DNA of 42,626 bases from Emmonsiellopsis sp. PD_33 (Eukaryota > Ascomycota > Eurotiomycetes > Onygenales > Ajellomycetaceae): contig JANTQF010000306.1 of the NCBI GenBank assembly GCA_032988165.1, positions 1-42,626 on the forward strand. Reading direction: 5' to 3'. Below, one piece after another: positions 31,478-42,626 of this stretch. The position numbers and the translations under genes are program-made. The first letter of the stretch is position 1; the number at the start of each line of letters is the position of its first letter. The notes under the pieces were generated by a model. It saw nothing but the letters and a program-made list of their open reading frames with translations. It did no database searches and was not told the origin of the DNA.

Positions 31478-31551
31478 GGTCCCATAGCTCAGTTGGTTAG
31501 AGCGTGGTGCTAATAACGCCAAGGTCGCGAGTTCGACCCTCGTTGGGACCA
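31478..31551 (+). tRNA. tRNA-Ile (anticodon AAT)
   Basis: 74 nt without intron. The acceptor GGTCCCA pairs with TGGGACC, the D arm is GCTC/GAGC, the anticodon stem TGGTG/CGCCA with loop CTAATAA, and the T-loop box is GAGTTCGACCC. A34 would be modified to inosine. It lies 31 bases downstream of the tRNA-Lys. Confidence 0.96.
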
Positions 31552-32057
31552 TTATTTTTGCTTCTGGGGCTTCCTTATCGCCGCGGAAATGCTGGACATC
31601 TTTTTTTTTAGGATGAGAAACCGATTCGTAGAGGTGCTCGTTTGTCGTGCGTTGGGGACAGTCTAGATTACGGTTCAAATGCGACGGATTACAAAGGGAA
31701 GATGGGCATAAATAGTTTAAAGCTACACATGAATATGTATCAGTAGCCTTTGAATTTTGATCCTGGAGTGAACATTCCATGACCGCTTGAAGGTTGTGTA
31801 AAAAAATGATATGTTGTGGGATAGTATGACGACACAGGCAGCCTTGTCCCGTTACGGTTTGGTCTGTTCGGATAGAGTTTTGCGAACCATGGTTCCGGCC
31901 CACATGATCAACCCTAAATTGACCGCCGCCTCGGAACATCAAACCTTCGCGGGACCTGACCAGATCGGATCGCTCCACGGCGCCGTTGCAGAATTTCGAT
32001 GGGCTGGTCTTTGGCGATGAGGCGTCCATTATCTCCGGCCACTGATAATACGTGAAG
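31552..32057. other. Gene-free region upstream of the SAC phosphatase
   Basis: A short T-tract shortly after the tRNA-Ile (31601-31611) suits RNA polymerase III termination. The rest is the probable promoter of the SAC-domain gene. No coding sequence recognised. Confidence 0.55.
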
Positions 32058-35000
32058 ATGCCGGGACTGGCGAGGAAGCTGCTGATATATGCTGCCGTGG
32101 ATGGGCTGATTCTTCAACCTTACACAGCATCGCAGACCAGCCCCTCCGCCCTGCAAATCGAGTACAAGACGCGCCGAATATACTCGCCGCCATCCACATC
32201 AACCAAGAATGAGGCATGCCTAGAGTCGCATGGGGTTGTTGGTCAGTGCCCCTTGTTTCACTATGCCTTGAAGGAGGGCAGAAGCTAACCCGTTTTTGTG
32301 TAACCCTAGGCCTCTTATCCGTCGCATCTTTCTCGTTCTTAATATCGATCACCCAGCGCCAACAGGTAGCTCAAATCCTTGGAAAGCCCATTTTTGTTAT
32401 CACAGGGGTTGCGATTATCCCCCTATCTTCTCAGGATGACGCTACAAAGGCGATCGATCAAGCCCAGGCCCAGCTGTCTGCAAAACCGGGTGAAAGCACC
32501 GACGATAATGCCGAGATCCAAGTTTCCGAAAGCGACAGCGATCTTTCAGATGGCCGAAATAGCGAGGACCACAATCTCGAAACCCCAGATTCACCAGATC
32601 AGGAAATATACCCTCCGCTAGGCATCAAAGACACCGGTAATAGCACCATTGCTGAAGATGTCATCCAGAAGCGAGGCCGGTATGGTAGGTTCGCCACACG
32701 TTGGTTCTCGAAAAATGGATGGGCACGAGAGAATCGACGATCTCAAGGTATGGGCTGGGATGGCTTCAATGATCCTGCTGCATCAGGTTCGTTCAGGGGA
32801 AGTAAGAGTGGGGATTTTCACGATATAATTCAACTTGACGAGCTTTCGGCCACGGGACAGAAATCTTCCTCTGCTCCACAGGAAGTAGATTTATCGCCTC
32901 CGGAACCTACCACATACGAACTGATGCCTAAATTATTGCGTTATACCAAGATGATGCTCAGTTCACGAAGCTTTTACTACTCCTATGATTATGATATTAC
33001 CAGGAAATTCGGCGCACGGGATTCTGCGATGTCACCACTGCCGTTGCATAGAGCTGTTGACCCATTGGTACGAACCTGCCGTGCCCCGAGCTATCGAGAT
33101 CTACTAACCAATTATAGTATTTCTGGAATCGTAATCTGATGACGCCTTTTATCGAGAGTGGACATCACTCGTTTGTTCTGCCTTTGATGCAGGGATTTGT
33201 GGGCCAAAGGGAATTCACCGTCAAGAAGTCCACTAAACCCACTGATGGGGAGGATGTGATAATCGCCCCAGAAGATAATACCGAAATCTCTGCACCCGAA
33301 TTGACAGCCCCAGAAACCGAGAGCGAAGATCGCAACTTTCTCCTTACTCTGATTTCTCGTAGGTCAGTTAAGAGGCCTGGGGTTCGCTACCTTCGAAGAG
33401 GAGTAGATGATGAGGGAAATACCGCAAATTCAGTTGAGACAGAACAGATACTTTCAAGCCCATCTTGGAAACCGTCTGACAAAGTCTACTCCCTCCTACA
33501 AGTACGCGGATCAATCCCACTCTACTTCTCCCAGTCTCCGTACTATTTTAAACCCATACCCGTTCTTCGCCACTCTACCGAAACAAATCAAGTGTCCTTC
33601 AGTCGGCATTTCCGCGACTTGAGCAGGAGATATGGTGAGATTCAGGCGGTGTGCCTCCTTGATAAACATGGCGTTGAGATTAACATTGGGGAGACCTATA
33701 ATGAATTTGTCGACACGTATAACAAGCGTGATTCCGCGGATTCTCCACATATAGGATTTGAATGGTTTGACTTCCACACGGAATGCAGGGGAATGAAATT
33801 CGAGAATGTACAGCGTCTTGTTGATTCCATCTCGGGAACCCTGGATCGCTTCGGAGACACAGTCGTCCAGAATAACGAAGTTCTGAGGTCTCAGTCTGGC
33901 ATTGTGAGGACGAACTGCATGGATTGCCTGGATCGTACCGGGGTAGCGCAATGTGCCTTTGGCCAAAGAGCGTTGGAACAACAGCTGGAAAGCGAGGGCT
34001 TCTCGATTGACCTCCAGACGAGTACCTCCACACAGTGGTTCAATATTCTTTGGGCTGATAACGGGGATGCCATTTCTAAACAGTACTCCTCAACCGCTGC
34101 CTTGAAAGGGGATTACACGAGAACACGAAAACGAGATGTTCGAGGAGCGCTCAACGATCTGGGCCTAACGCTGTCCCGGTACTTCAACAATATAGTTAAT
34201 GATTACTTCTCTCAAGCCTGCATCGACTATCTTCTCGGAATCGTTACTACCAGAGTCTTTGACGAGTTCGAAATGAACCTCATGTCTGCTGACCCGGGCA
34301 TATCCATCGAGAAAGTGCGCCAACACGCCATCGACACCAGCTGCCAGATCGTCATAAGCGACCAGTCGGAGGAGCTTGTTGGCGGATGGACGGTCTCAAG
34401 CCCCCACGAGCCTAACACCTTACGAACACTCCCATTCGAACAGTCCGTACTCCTCCTCACAAACGAAGCTATCTACTGTTGCCGCTTCGACTGGGATACA
34501 GATAAAGTAACGTCCTTTGAACGCATCGACCTCCCCTCTATCACCAGCATCCACTACGGCACCTACATCACCTCCACTCTCACCGATGCACAAATGGATC
34601 CCCGACACAACGTCGGTGTGGTAATCACATACAGATCCGGCGCCGCAAGTACCCTGAGAATCAACACGCGCTCCCTCCAAAGCCTCTTCGACCAGAAATC
34701 CCAGCAAACCCCATCAGCAGCAGCCACCGGCGACAAACCCTCAAGTCCCGAGTGGGATATAACCTCCCTATTCAAAGGAAAACGGGACGCTTCCAGATTC
34801 ATGGCGTTCAAAGTCCTGCCGCAGACGAACATGACTGTGACAACAAACGCGCTCGATGGAGTCCAGGTTAGCGAGACGGACCGGGCACGCGCGCTCTGTG
34901 AGGAGATTGAACGCACTGTTATGAGGGGGGTCGCGGGACACAGTGGTACGAGCGGGCCTGGACACGTTGATAAGGAATCGATGATAAAGGAAACGGAGAT

Positions 35001-35082
35001 TATCTCTGTTGCTGACGCGAAGAAACGCACGGGACTATTGGAGCACCTGGTTTTCGATATCAAGAAGTTGGTATGGGCGTGA
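32058..35082 (+). CDS. SAC-domain phosphoinositide phosphatase with hSac2 domain
   Basis: Three exons (32058..32241, 32310..33067, 33118..35082), about 968 residues. The ATG at 32058 is used because the codon two positions upstream is GTG. Seen: an N-terminal SAC start (LLIYAAVDGLILQPY), a long acidic/Ser-rich insertion, then FYYSYDYDIT, FFWNRNL-type core (here YFWNRNLMTPF), and GFVGQREF. VRGSIPLYFSQ and the catalytic CX5R motif in RTNCMDCLDRTGVAQ (Cys near residue 580) follow. After the SAC core comes an hSac2-type region (EELVGGWTVSS, SVLLLTNEAIYCCRFDWDTDKV). Known: SAC enzymes remove phosphates from phosphoinositides on membranes; hSac2 domains mark INPP5F-like members. It is a conserved housekeeping gene and marks the right edge of the biosynthetic region. 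Confidence 0.92.
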
Positions 35083-37180
35083 GTGAGGTATGGAGGATGA
35101 GAATATGAAGGGGGAATTTATTCTTTTTCAATCAAGGTTATAAATAATGTGTTATGTTTGGGTTTTGTTTCCTGTTTGATTTCTTCCTCCTGCCCCTTTT
35201 TTGTTCGGTGGATACAGCTAGATATATGGATACATAGGTACTAGGTAGATACCCAGAGGGATTTTTTTTTATGCGAGAGGCAAGGTTGGTGTATATAGTA
35301 AACCGCAGACCGTTGTGTTAAATATCTCCCCACTCGTCTAGGAATAAGATGAGAAATTTCCATCCTGTGGTTCTGTTGAAGAAGGGAGTCTTTCTAGTAT
35401 ACGAGTGTATGGGAGGTATGTGAGTATTTTCTAGACGGTCTAGACCAGAGGATAGCGTTTTCGCTAATCCCGTAGGATAGTTATTAGTTTAACATACGGC
35501 TACGACGGGCTGTGATTATGGCTGCCGAAGTGACGGGTAATAGAAGCCTAACTGGCTCTGCTCCTCGTCTATTGGAAGAATTCGAATCGAGTAGGGGCAA
35601 TGATCAGGTACTTCGACATACCGGCATATAACCGGGATAAGAAATACATAGAAGCGAGAAAAAAAAATTAGTGAAAATAGCTGGGCTATACGGAATACAT
35701 GTTCATTCGGTCCAAGGGGAATATTCTCCCGAATACCAATGCATTCGACCAAATCTCGCCTTGGCGCTGATGGGATGGACATTTAGATCCGCCAAAGACT
35801 GCTTCACCTGAAAAGTAGGATCGGGAAGGAAACAAACCGGGAAAGGTGGTGGATCCTGATAGCCATGATACGCCTTGACAAGGCTGATTCGAGTGCATTC
35901 GGAGCGGATTGTCGATGGATAATAGGGAACTGTCGCTGCCGGCTAGGAGATGCATTAGCGGGTTTATGTGCGACTTGTCAGCTCGCTGAAGATCGACCGT
36001 GTCATTTAGAAACGCTCTTAATGTATTCCAGAAGCAAAAAAAGAGCGCAAGGAAGCTGGGCTTGGCCCAGGACCCTTGCTGGGGGCCGCGGAAAATGCTT
36101 CTAGAAGGTTGAAAGTGGATTTTGTCTTATTCTAGCTTGCTTCTAGCGGGGGCCGTGGATATTCGGGACCGAATGAATATCAAGTTGTAGACGCATTCAT
36201 GAAATGACAGCGGCCGCCATTGCCTGACGGTTCGGGGCTGGAAAACTTGGCAAGATGGCGGATGAGGCATTTGATAGCACGACGGTATCGGGACGATCCG
36301 TCTGTTCCGGGACATTGGAAAGGGCGTTGGGTTGATCTTCGGAGATCTTCTTTCATAAAAAAATCTGCCCAACGTCGACATTGTTTCAAGATGAGGGAAA
36401 TAGTATTTTCAACAGGATTCTATACACGCTGTCCTTGGTGGTGGTTGGTGGGGGGATCGCGACGGCCCCCAAAGTGGCGTAAGTCGGGGCTGTGGCTAAT
36501 GAACGTGTTGGCACCTAACATAACGTAACTATGTCGCAGGTGACAAAGAAGACGGTCTAATGGCCAGACCAGACGCTGGCTTTGGACGCGGTATCCGGCA
36601 GAAACAAGAGATGTCGTCGGCAGAATCGCGCTTTGATGTTGCGGGGGATTCTGCCGGCGCTGACCGCCCGTCTTATCGGGCTAGTGGCTGCCGCTTTGGG
36701 ATCGCCCGTCCCGCCCGCACCGCACCACCTCAACGCCGCTATCAACCCCCGATTCTCCTCGCGCAAAACCCACGACGCCAACCAGCAACCCTGCCCTCGT
36801 TTCCATCTCCGTGTCTTGGGCTGCGGGACTTTTCTGTGGAACGCAGTTTTCCCCGCCGTTGCCAGGTTCGTGTCTCTTCGGTCAATTCTTTTTTCTTGGG
36901 CTTGTCAAACTTGAATTTTACCCCATGCCTGCAGCCCCGCGTTCCTCACTAACGATGTTGCTTTAGAATTTCACCCCGTGCCTTGTCAACAAGGGCTTAA
37001 ATCCCCCTGAAGCCCCAGCGGAAGAGTCGCGTTGCTATCCGGAAGACTCCTGCTAGACGACAAGGCCGCTGTGTCTGGTATTCCCATTGAGCGTTCTGGT
37101 TGACTGGTATTTCGACGTCATCGGAGGCCCCCTACCACCAACGATTTTGTGCTGCAACATACCCAGAGGTTTTAGTCACT
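35083..37180. other. 2.1 kb gene-free region upstream of transportin
   Basis: No supported gene on either strand; the short open frames overlap each other and show no domains. The region includes the 3' end of the SAC gene and the promoter and leader of Kap104. One GAA/TTC array (GAAAATGCTTCTAGAAGG at 36091-36108) resembles a heat-shock element, but it is over 1 kb from the start codon. Confidence 0.5.
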
Positions 37181-40125
37181 ATGTCGTGGCAACCGCAGGA
37201 TGAGCCATTGAGGCAGCTGGCGGGCTATCTGAATGATTCGCTGAAGGGAAACAATCCTGCCGTCCAGAAACATGCTGAGCAGGTACGGCTCCCCCCTCAA
37301 TCACTCCATTATAGAATGGCTAACCGATGGTGTGATAGATGCTCGTGCAAGCTACATTGTCCCCGGACTTTGCGAACTATCTAACCTACCTCTTCTGTAC
37401 TCCCCAATGCCCTCCGCAAGTCGGATTCGATGCCGAGACCTACAATATCGTTAGATTTTCAGCCGCCGTGAATCTAAAGTCCAAGCTCGCATTTGCGTAC
37501 ACGACCGTTTCGCCGGATAGTCTGGCATATATCCGCTCGTCTGCACTCGCAGTACTCCAAGACCCTTCTCCCCAAATCCGAAGCCAGGCCGGCTCGATAA
37601 TTGCCGAGATTGTCACAAAGGGTGGACTGTTAGCATGGCCAAGCCTATTAGACGATCTCTTATCACTCGTCACCAACGCCTCGGGATCGGTGCCAATATT
37701 GACCCAAGAGGCAGCCATGTCAGCACTCGCAAAGGTCTGCGAGGACAATAGGAAATTTTTGGACAAAGAGTTTCAGGGCCAGCGGCCCTTGAATATTATA
37801 CTCCCGAGACTGATGCAATGTACATCAAATCCGAGTCCCAAAATTCGCGCCACTTCCCTATCCACCATCCACATGTTTCTCTCCCAGAGACCGGACGTTT
37901 TACTCGGCTCCTTAGATACATTTCTTAATCATGTTTTCCAGCTCGCTAGCGATCCAAATACTGATGTTCGAAGGACTGTTTGCCAGTCATTTGTCCAACT
38001 TGTGGAGATTGCCCCGGACAAACTCGTCCCCCACATGGCAGGGCTAGTGGATTACGTTCTCACGCAGCAACACAACCCCGAAGATCCAGAATTGGCTTTG
38101 GACGCAGCCGAATTTTGGCTTGCTGTTGGGGGACAGAAAGAACTGCAACAGCCACTTGTACCCTATCTGAATAAAATCCTTCCCCTGTTGCTTCGCAGTA
38201 TGATTTATGATGAAGAAGATGCAGTCCTTCTAGCTGGGGAGCAGGACGATGCGGAAAAGGAGGATAAGGCAGAAGATCTAAGGCCCCAATTTGCAAAATC
38301 TAAAGGATCTCGATTGCAGTCCAGTACTGGTGATGATGCCAAGGTCAATGGCAACAAGGAAGCTGCCGCTGATGATGATTTGAGCGAGGGTGAAATAGAA
38401 GATGATTTGGACGAATTTGGCGAGGATGACCCCGAAGCAGAATGGACACTACGAAAGTGTTCAGCCGCCGCTTTGGACGTGTTTTCAACCGTTTACCATC
38501 AACCCGTTTTCGAGATAATATTGCCGTATCTCAAGGATAATTTGCGACATGAGCTGTGGACGAATCGAGAAGCCGCTGTGCTAGCACTAGGTGCTATTGC
38601 GGATGGCTGTATGGACACCGTTATTCCTCACCTACCGGAACTTATTCCCTACCTCATATCCCTACTTTCCGATCCGGAACCAATTGTCCGGAAAATTACC
38701 TGCTGGTGTCTTGGTAGATATTCACAATGGGCAGCGAACCTCGAACCCGCTGAAAAAACACGATATTTCGAACCTATGATGGAGGGAATCCTGCAGAGAA
38801 TGCTTGACAATAATAAGAAGGTCCAGGAAGCAGCTGCATCCGCCTTCACTAGTTTGGAAGCGAAGTCCGACGCCCATCTGATCCCCTACTGCCAACCCAT
38901 TCTGCGGCAGTTTGTTCTATGTTTCGACAAATACAAAGATCGAAACATGTACGTACTTTACGATTGTGTTCAAACCCTGGCTGAATCCGTTATGTCCGAG
39001 TTAGCGAAGCCCGAGTTAGTTGATATCCTCATGCCAGCACTTATCCAACGATGGAACAAATTGTCAGACCAGTCAAGAGAGTTATTTCCCCTGTTGGAGT
39101 GCTTAGGTTATGTTGCCGCGGCATACGGAGATGCCTTCTGGCCGTTCGCGCCTCCGATATTTGCGCGCTGTGTTAAGATTATATACACCAATATCCAGGA
39201 TTATATCGCTGCAGTCAATAATAACACTGGCGACGAGCCAGATAAGGATTTCCTGGCAACAAGCTTGGACATGCTGGATGCTATAATTCAGGCTGTCGAT
39301 ACCCAGAAGAGTGCCGAACTTGTGCGAACCTCACAGCCACCATTCTTCGAACTCCTTTGCTTCTGTCTTGAAGACCCAAATTGCGAAGTGCGGATTTCAT
39401 CATACGCCCTCCTTGGAGATTGCGCAATTCACATTTTTCCAACTCTCGAGCCATTCCTCCCAACCATAATGCCACTTCTAATCAAGCAACTTGACCTTGA
39501 CCTAATACGGGATGATGACTCGGAGAATGGCCTTCGGGTGATCAATAATGCTTGCTGGGCCAGTGGTGAAATTGCTGCCATTAGCAAAACTGGCATATCT
39601 CCATATTTGGAAGGTCTCTACAAAGCCCTCACGATAATCGTGGGCAACGAAGAAGTCCCTGACGCCGTCAATGAAAATGGTGCAATGGCATTGGGAAGAC
39701 TGGGGATTGGTTGCGCTAATCAACTCGCCCCCCATTTGGCGGAATTCGCTGACATGTTCCTCCGATCGATGGCGAAGATCGACTTCACCCGAGAAAAGGC
39801 CAGTTCCTTCTTCGGATTTAACCAAGTTGTCAAACAAAATCCGCAGGCTATGGAGAGCTGTCTTTCCGATTATTTTCATGCTATCGCCATTTTCCCTCAC
39901 AAGTCGTTAAATCAGCCTCAATTCCACGACCTACAACAGTCATTCCAGCAGGTAAGCAATTTATTATTCTATCTATCCGCCCCGCTTTTCGTACCGATTT
40001 ATCTAACGAGCATTCGAAAATAGGTACTCCAAGGATACAAGGACCTCATTCCGAACTTCAGCTCCTTTTTATCCTCCCTCCCCCCACCCGTTTCGAGAAA
40101 ACTGCAATCAGCATACAACCTTTGA
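37181..40125 (+). CDS. kap104: Transportin / karyopherin beta-2 (importin Kap104)
   Basis: Three exons (37181..37282, 37339..39951, 40024..40125), 938 residues, the usual transportin length. Seen: an N-terminus DEPLRQLAGYLNDSLK followed by LSPDFANYLTYLF, which aligns with the start of transportin-1 proteins. HEAT repeats run throughout. An acidic loop lies at about 325-405 (EEDAVLLAGEQDD ... DDDLSEGEIEDDLDEF), followed by the family hallmark WTLRKCSAAALDV and later LPELIPYLISLLSD, NKKVQEAAASAF and FPLLECLGYVA. Known: Kap104 carries PY-NLS cargoes such as mRNA-binding proteins into the nucleus; the acidic loop couples Ran-GTP binding to cargo release. Short first and last exons of 34 codons each are probably conserved. 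A housekeeping gene with no link to the metabolite genes. Confidence 0.95.
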
Positions 40126-41786
40126 TGTCCCCACGGCCCTACTTTATTTTTACCGCGTTTTATTGAAGAGAAGACCTCACCGTCAACGATAGATAAACGT
40201 TTGAGACGGATGATACGTGACATGTTACATTTTTAATCGCTTTCACGAAGGGGAGGGGAGATGCGGGGTACAAAGCGATCCTAACCCTCAGTATATCTAT
40301 CTCATATGCATATTTAACAGGATTGTTCTACCATATTTTCATTTATCTCACTTCATTTCTGGCAACTTCATTTCCTTTTCCCTCCATATTCCTCTACATC
40401 CATTCTATCTTTATATTCATGGTTTCCATTTCCGTTTTTATTCTTATGCACGTTCAGCAAGTGGTAAAATAACCCACTTACCGACTTGCTTTCCGCTTTT
40501 GCGTTCATATACAAGGAGAGATTGCCAGCCCATTCTTGCGGTTAAGAATTGACACCCTGTGGTTGTAACCACATTAACAACGCGTCACACTTTGAAGAGC
40601 AAGGACCAAAGAAGAAAGGAATCCAAAAGGCGAATTTCCCATTTCTAACGTGTGCCAAAGTTGGCTGGTGGTGCCAGGTAGGCAGGGCAAGATAGAGGAA
40701 GCAAAAGGGAGGTAGCCGTGTCCTTGGGAAGGAGAGCGCTGCGGACATTGAAAAAATTTCCTCGAATTTGTCATATTCTCCCGTCTAGGGAGTTATTTTC
40801 TATTTCCTACACTCCTTTCCCCCAGCAAGTGAAGCGTTATTCGTTATTCAATTTTGTCATTTTCTTCTTCGTACGAATCATGTTCTGAGCACATATTTCT
40901 TTTCGGCGCATTGGATATATCCCAATCCACGAAGGAACAGGCAAAACAAGAGGGATGACTGGGAAGAAGCAAAAGAAACCAAAATCCCCAGGCGATTCTC
41001 CTATCATTTCTCCTTTCTTAACCCCATTTTGTCTCTGATTGCGTCGTTTTTTCTGCCTCCTGTCGACATTCCCCAGCCAGTTGACCTCCCCACACCCGCC
41101 CCCAAAATTTATTATAAGCACAACCCCGCAGGCGTATATCATAGGCGTTGACATCTTCTATTTCTTTTACCTCTACGAGCGAGAGCGCCTACTTGACGAT
41201 GGAGTGAGAGGGGTTGTATGCTGTTCATGCCTTGCTTTTCTGCTGCATCTTGTTTTAAACATGTTGTGGGCGTTGATGTTTTTACATTTAGATAGATAAT
41301 TAGTTAGATAGCATATATATTTATATATATAACCCTGTAATCAGTGTGTTTCTATTGGGAGGGCTTCTTTCTATTTAACTTGCTGGGCATATTCGAAGAT
41401 TTGCTCGATAAAATGTGAGCGTTCGGGCCTCGACAAGGAGCAACTGAAATACTACACACGTAGTTAGAATAGGAATGGAAGTCACCCCCCCCTTTACTTT
41501 CCCCATATCACGTAATTAATTAATTTACTAAATCAAGTCTATCCAGCATATAGTATAGTACCGTACCCAGTAGTCAACCAACTGTCTACATCCCGACTCC
41601 CTCCCCAACCCGTCCCGTTCAAAATGTAACAACCAGGCCTTGCTTTCTCTACTTCCCATTCATTCATCTGACATGTCCCCGGTTGGTTACACGTACGTAG
41701 GCCCGGACGCGATAGGAGGAAAGAAGCGGAAAGGCGGGTTACGCAACGCAATATAGGTCAGAGGATGAGACGGAGGTTAGGGAGGG

Positions 41787-41806
41787 AGGTAGGTAGGTAG
41801 GTAGGT
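41787..41806 (+). repeat. (AGGT)5 microsatellite
   Basis: Five consecutive AGGT units in a GT-rich stretch. Confidence 0.9.
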
Positions 41807-42485
41807 ATATGTGGGTTGGGTTGTGTTGTGGTACAGACGTGGCCTTACTTCGGTTTCGTCTTGTCTAGAATTGTGTTTTCTCTGGTGGGTTTTCGAGAGT
41901 CTCCGTTCGAGGCTTCTGAGGGGATGGGAAGTAATGTGATGTGCTCATGCACTGGGTGGAAATGTCTTGGTAAAGGAAAGGGTTGAGGAGCTTCGTGGAA
42001 GAGCATTGGGAGGGATTTCAGGAGAAGCTTCCTTGGGAATATTGCGAACCAAACAAGGGGACTTGACCGGACTTCTCCACAATTAACTATCTTTTTCGTT
42101 TGTTCGATCAATCGAGCCCTCGACCGATAACGATTAACCATGGCTATAACTGAACCCAATAGAAGTATATAAAAAAAAAACCAGCCTCCTCTGCACAACC
42201 TGCCCAACAAAGACCTTTGCATGGAACGGGAAAATCAAAGCAAAATACACAGATAGGAAAAAACAAGCGAGAAAAGAAATCCTCTCTTCCTTGTTTCATG
42301 CCTGTGGCACATTGATGGAAAAAAGTTTTGGCCTGCGACCCTCCGCACATGGCTTGTCTGTTACACAGGTTGTACAGCATAGCACACGTGGGAAAGAAGC
42401 TGAACACCTTGCAGTTGGTTGTCCCAATCCTCGTTCGCTCTTTGTTCTCCTGTCTTTGGGCCATGCGTGCCCAGATGTGGTGGAA

Positions 42486-42526
42486 GGGGGGGGGGGGGGG
42501 GGGGGGGGGGGGGAGGGGGGGAGGGG
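42486..42526 (+). repeat. Long G homopolymer, 28 G then interrupted G-runs
   Basis: 28 consecutive G followed by further G-runs broken by single A. It produces a spurious proline/glycine open frame on both strands and is a likely sequencing or assembly weak point. Confidence 0.9.
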
Positions 42527-42626
42527 ACACGTCGGAACCCCAGCCACCCGGGAGAATCTCGTAGCCCGCCTTTCGTTTGAAAAAAAAAAAACAGAGCGTC
42601 CTATATTGCATCATGGAGAATACGCG

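Larger units (their letters stand above)
40126..42626. other. 2.5 kb with no recognisable gene, simple repeats at right edge
   Basis: It contains the 3' end of the transportin transcript, long CT- and AT-rich stretches (40300-40500, 41030-41340), and near the edge a G-run. The open frames are short, overlapping and compositionally simple. It may be the promoter and leader of a gene beyond the window. Confidence 0.5.

Noticed and set aside
31466..32029. Minus-strand open frame of 187 codons with VPTRVELATLALLAPRSNQLSYGT
   Set aside because: That peptide is the antisense translation of the tRNA-Ile gene, a common false gene call.
36220..36952. Overlapping plus-strand frames upstream of transportin
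   Set aside because: Several frames overlap, none shows domains, and composition explains the Arg/Pro content; treated as promoter or leader sequence.
42144..42614. Proline-rich open frames at the right edge
   Set aside because: The proline run is the translation of the G homopolymer; no family similarity.

Overview
This is a stretch of a filamentous ascomycete genome (Pezizomycotina). The evidence is genes split by many 47-150 nt GT-AG introns, a highly reducing polyketide synthase, DUF3328/UstYa proteins, a kexin, a LaeA-type methyltransferase and an intron-bearing nuclear tRNA-Lys. Codon and intron style would suit Eurotiomycetes (perhaps Onygenales), but the sequence alone does not prove this.

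Layout. Positions 1-10668: an FSH1-type serine hydrolase (minus strand, running into C-rich low-complexity DNA at the left edge) is divergent from a 12-exon highly reducing PKS. This is a plausible PKS plus trans-acting thioesterase pair. Positions 10698-17518: a decayed short-chain dehydrogenase, a secreted DUF1214 protein, then shuffled, broken fragments of a GIY-YIG/C2H2 zinc-finger family and a broken repeat-containing hypothetical gene. Positions 17845-28269: an O-methyltransferase, three UstYa-family (DUF3328) genes, a secreted precursor with five Lys-Arg-separated repeats, and a kexin protease divergent from the third UstYa gene. Positions 29028-30731: a LaeA-like methyltransferase. Positions 31348-31551: tRNA-Lys(CTT) and tRNA-Ile(AAT). 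Positions 32058-40125: housekeeping genes, a SAC/hSac2-type phosphoinositide phosphatase and transportin (Kap104). The last 2.5 kb has no recognisable gene and ends near a long G-run.

Main result. 17.8-28.3 kb looks like a dikaritin-type fungal RiPP cluster (the ustiloxin/phomopsin/asperipin class). The precursor (23394-24040) enters the secretory route, is cut at KR sites by a kexin, and its Tyr-containing peptides would be oxidatively cyclised by the UstYa proteins. A kexin gene beside its presumed substrate is unusual, because Kex2 is normally a single housekeeping gene elsewhere. I do not recognise the repeat (AYPNLAENP / AYINLAENP at the start, APRIGY at the end) from any described product. 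The HR-PKS 9 kb away raises the possibility of a PKS-RiPP hybrid, but the debris zone at 14-17.5 kb may equally separate two clusters.

Exon boundaries below were placed by hand from splice consensus, reading-frame continuity and family motifs. They are models, not transcript evidence.
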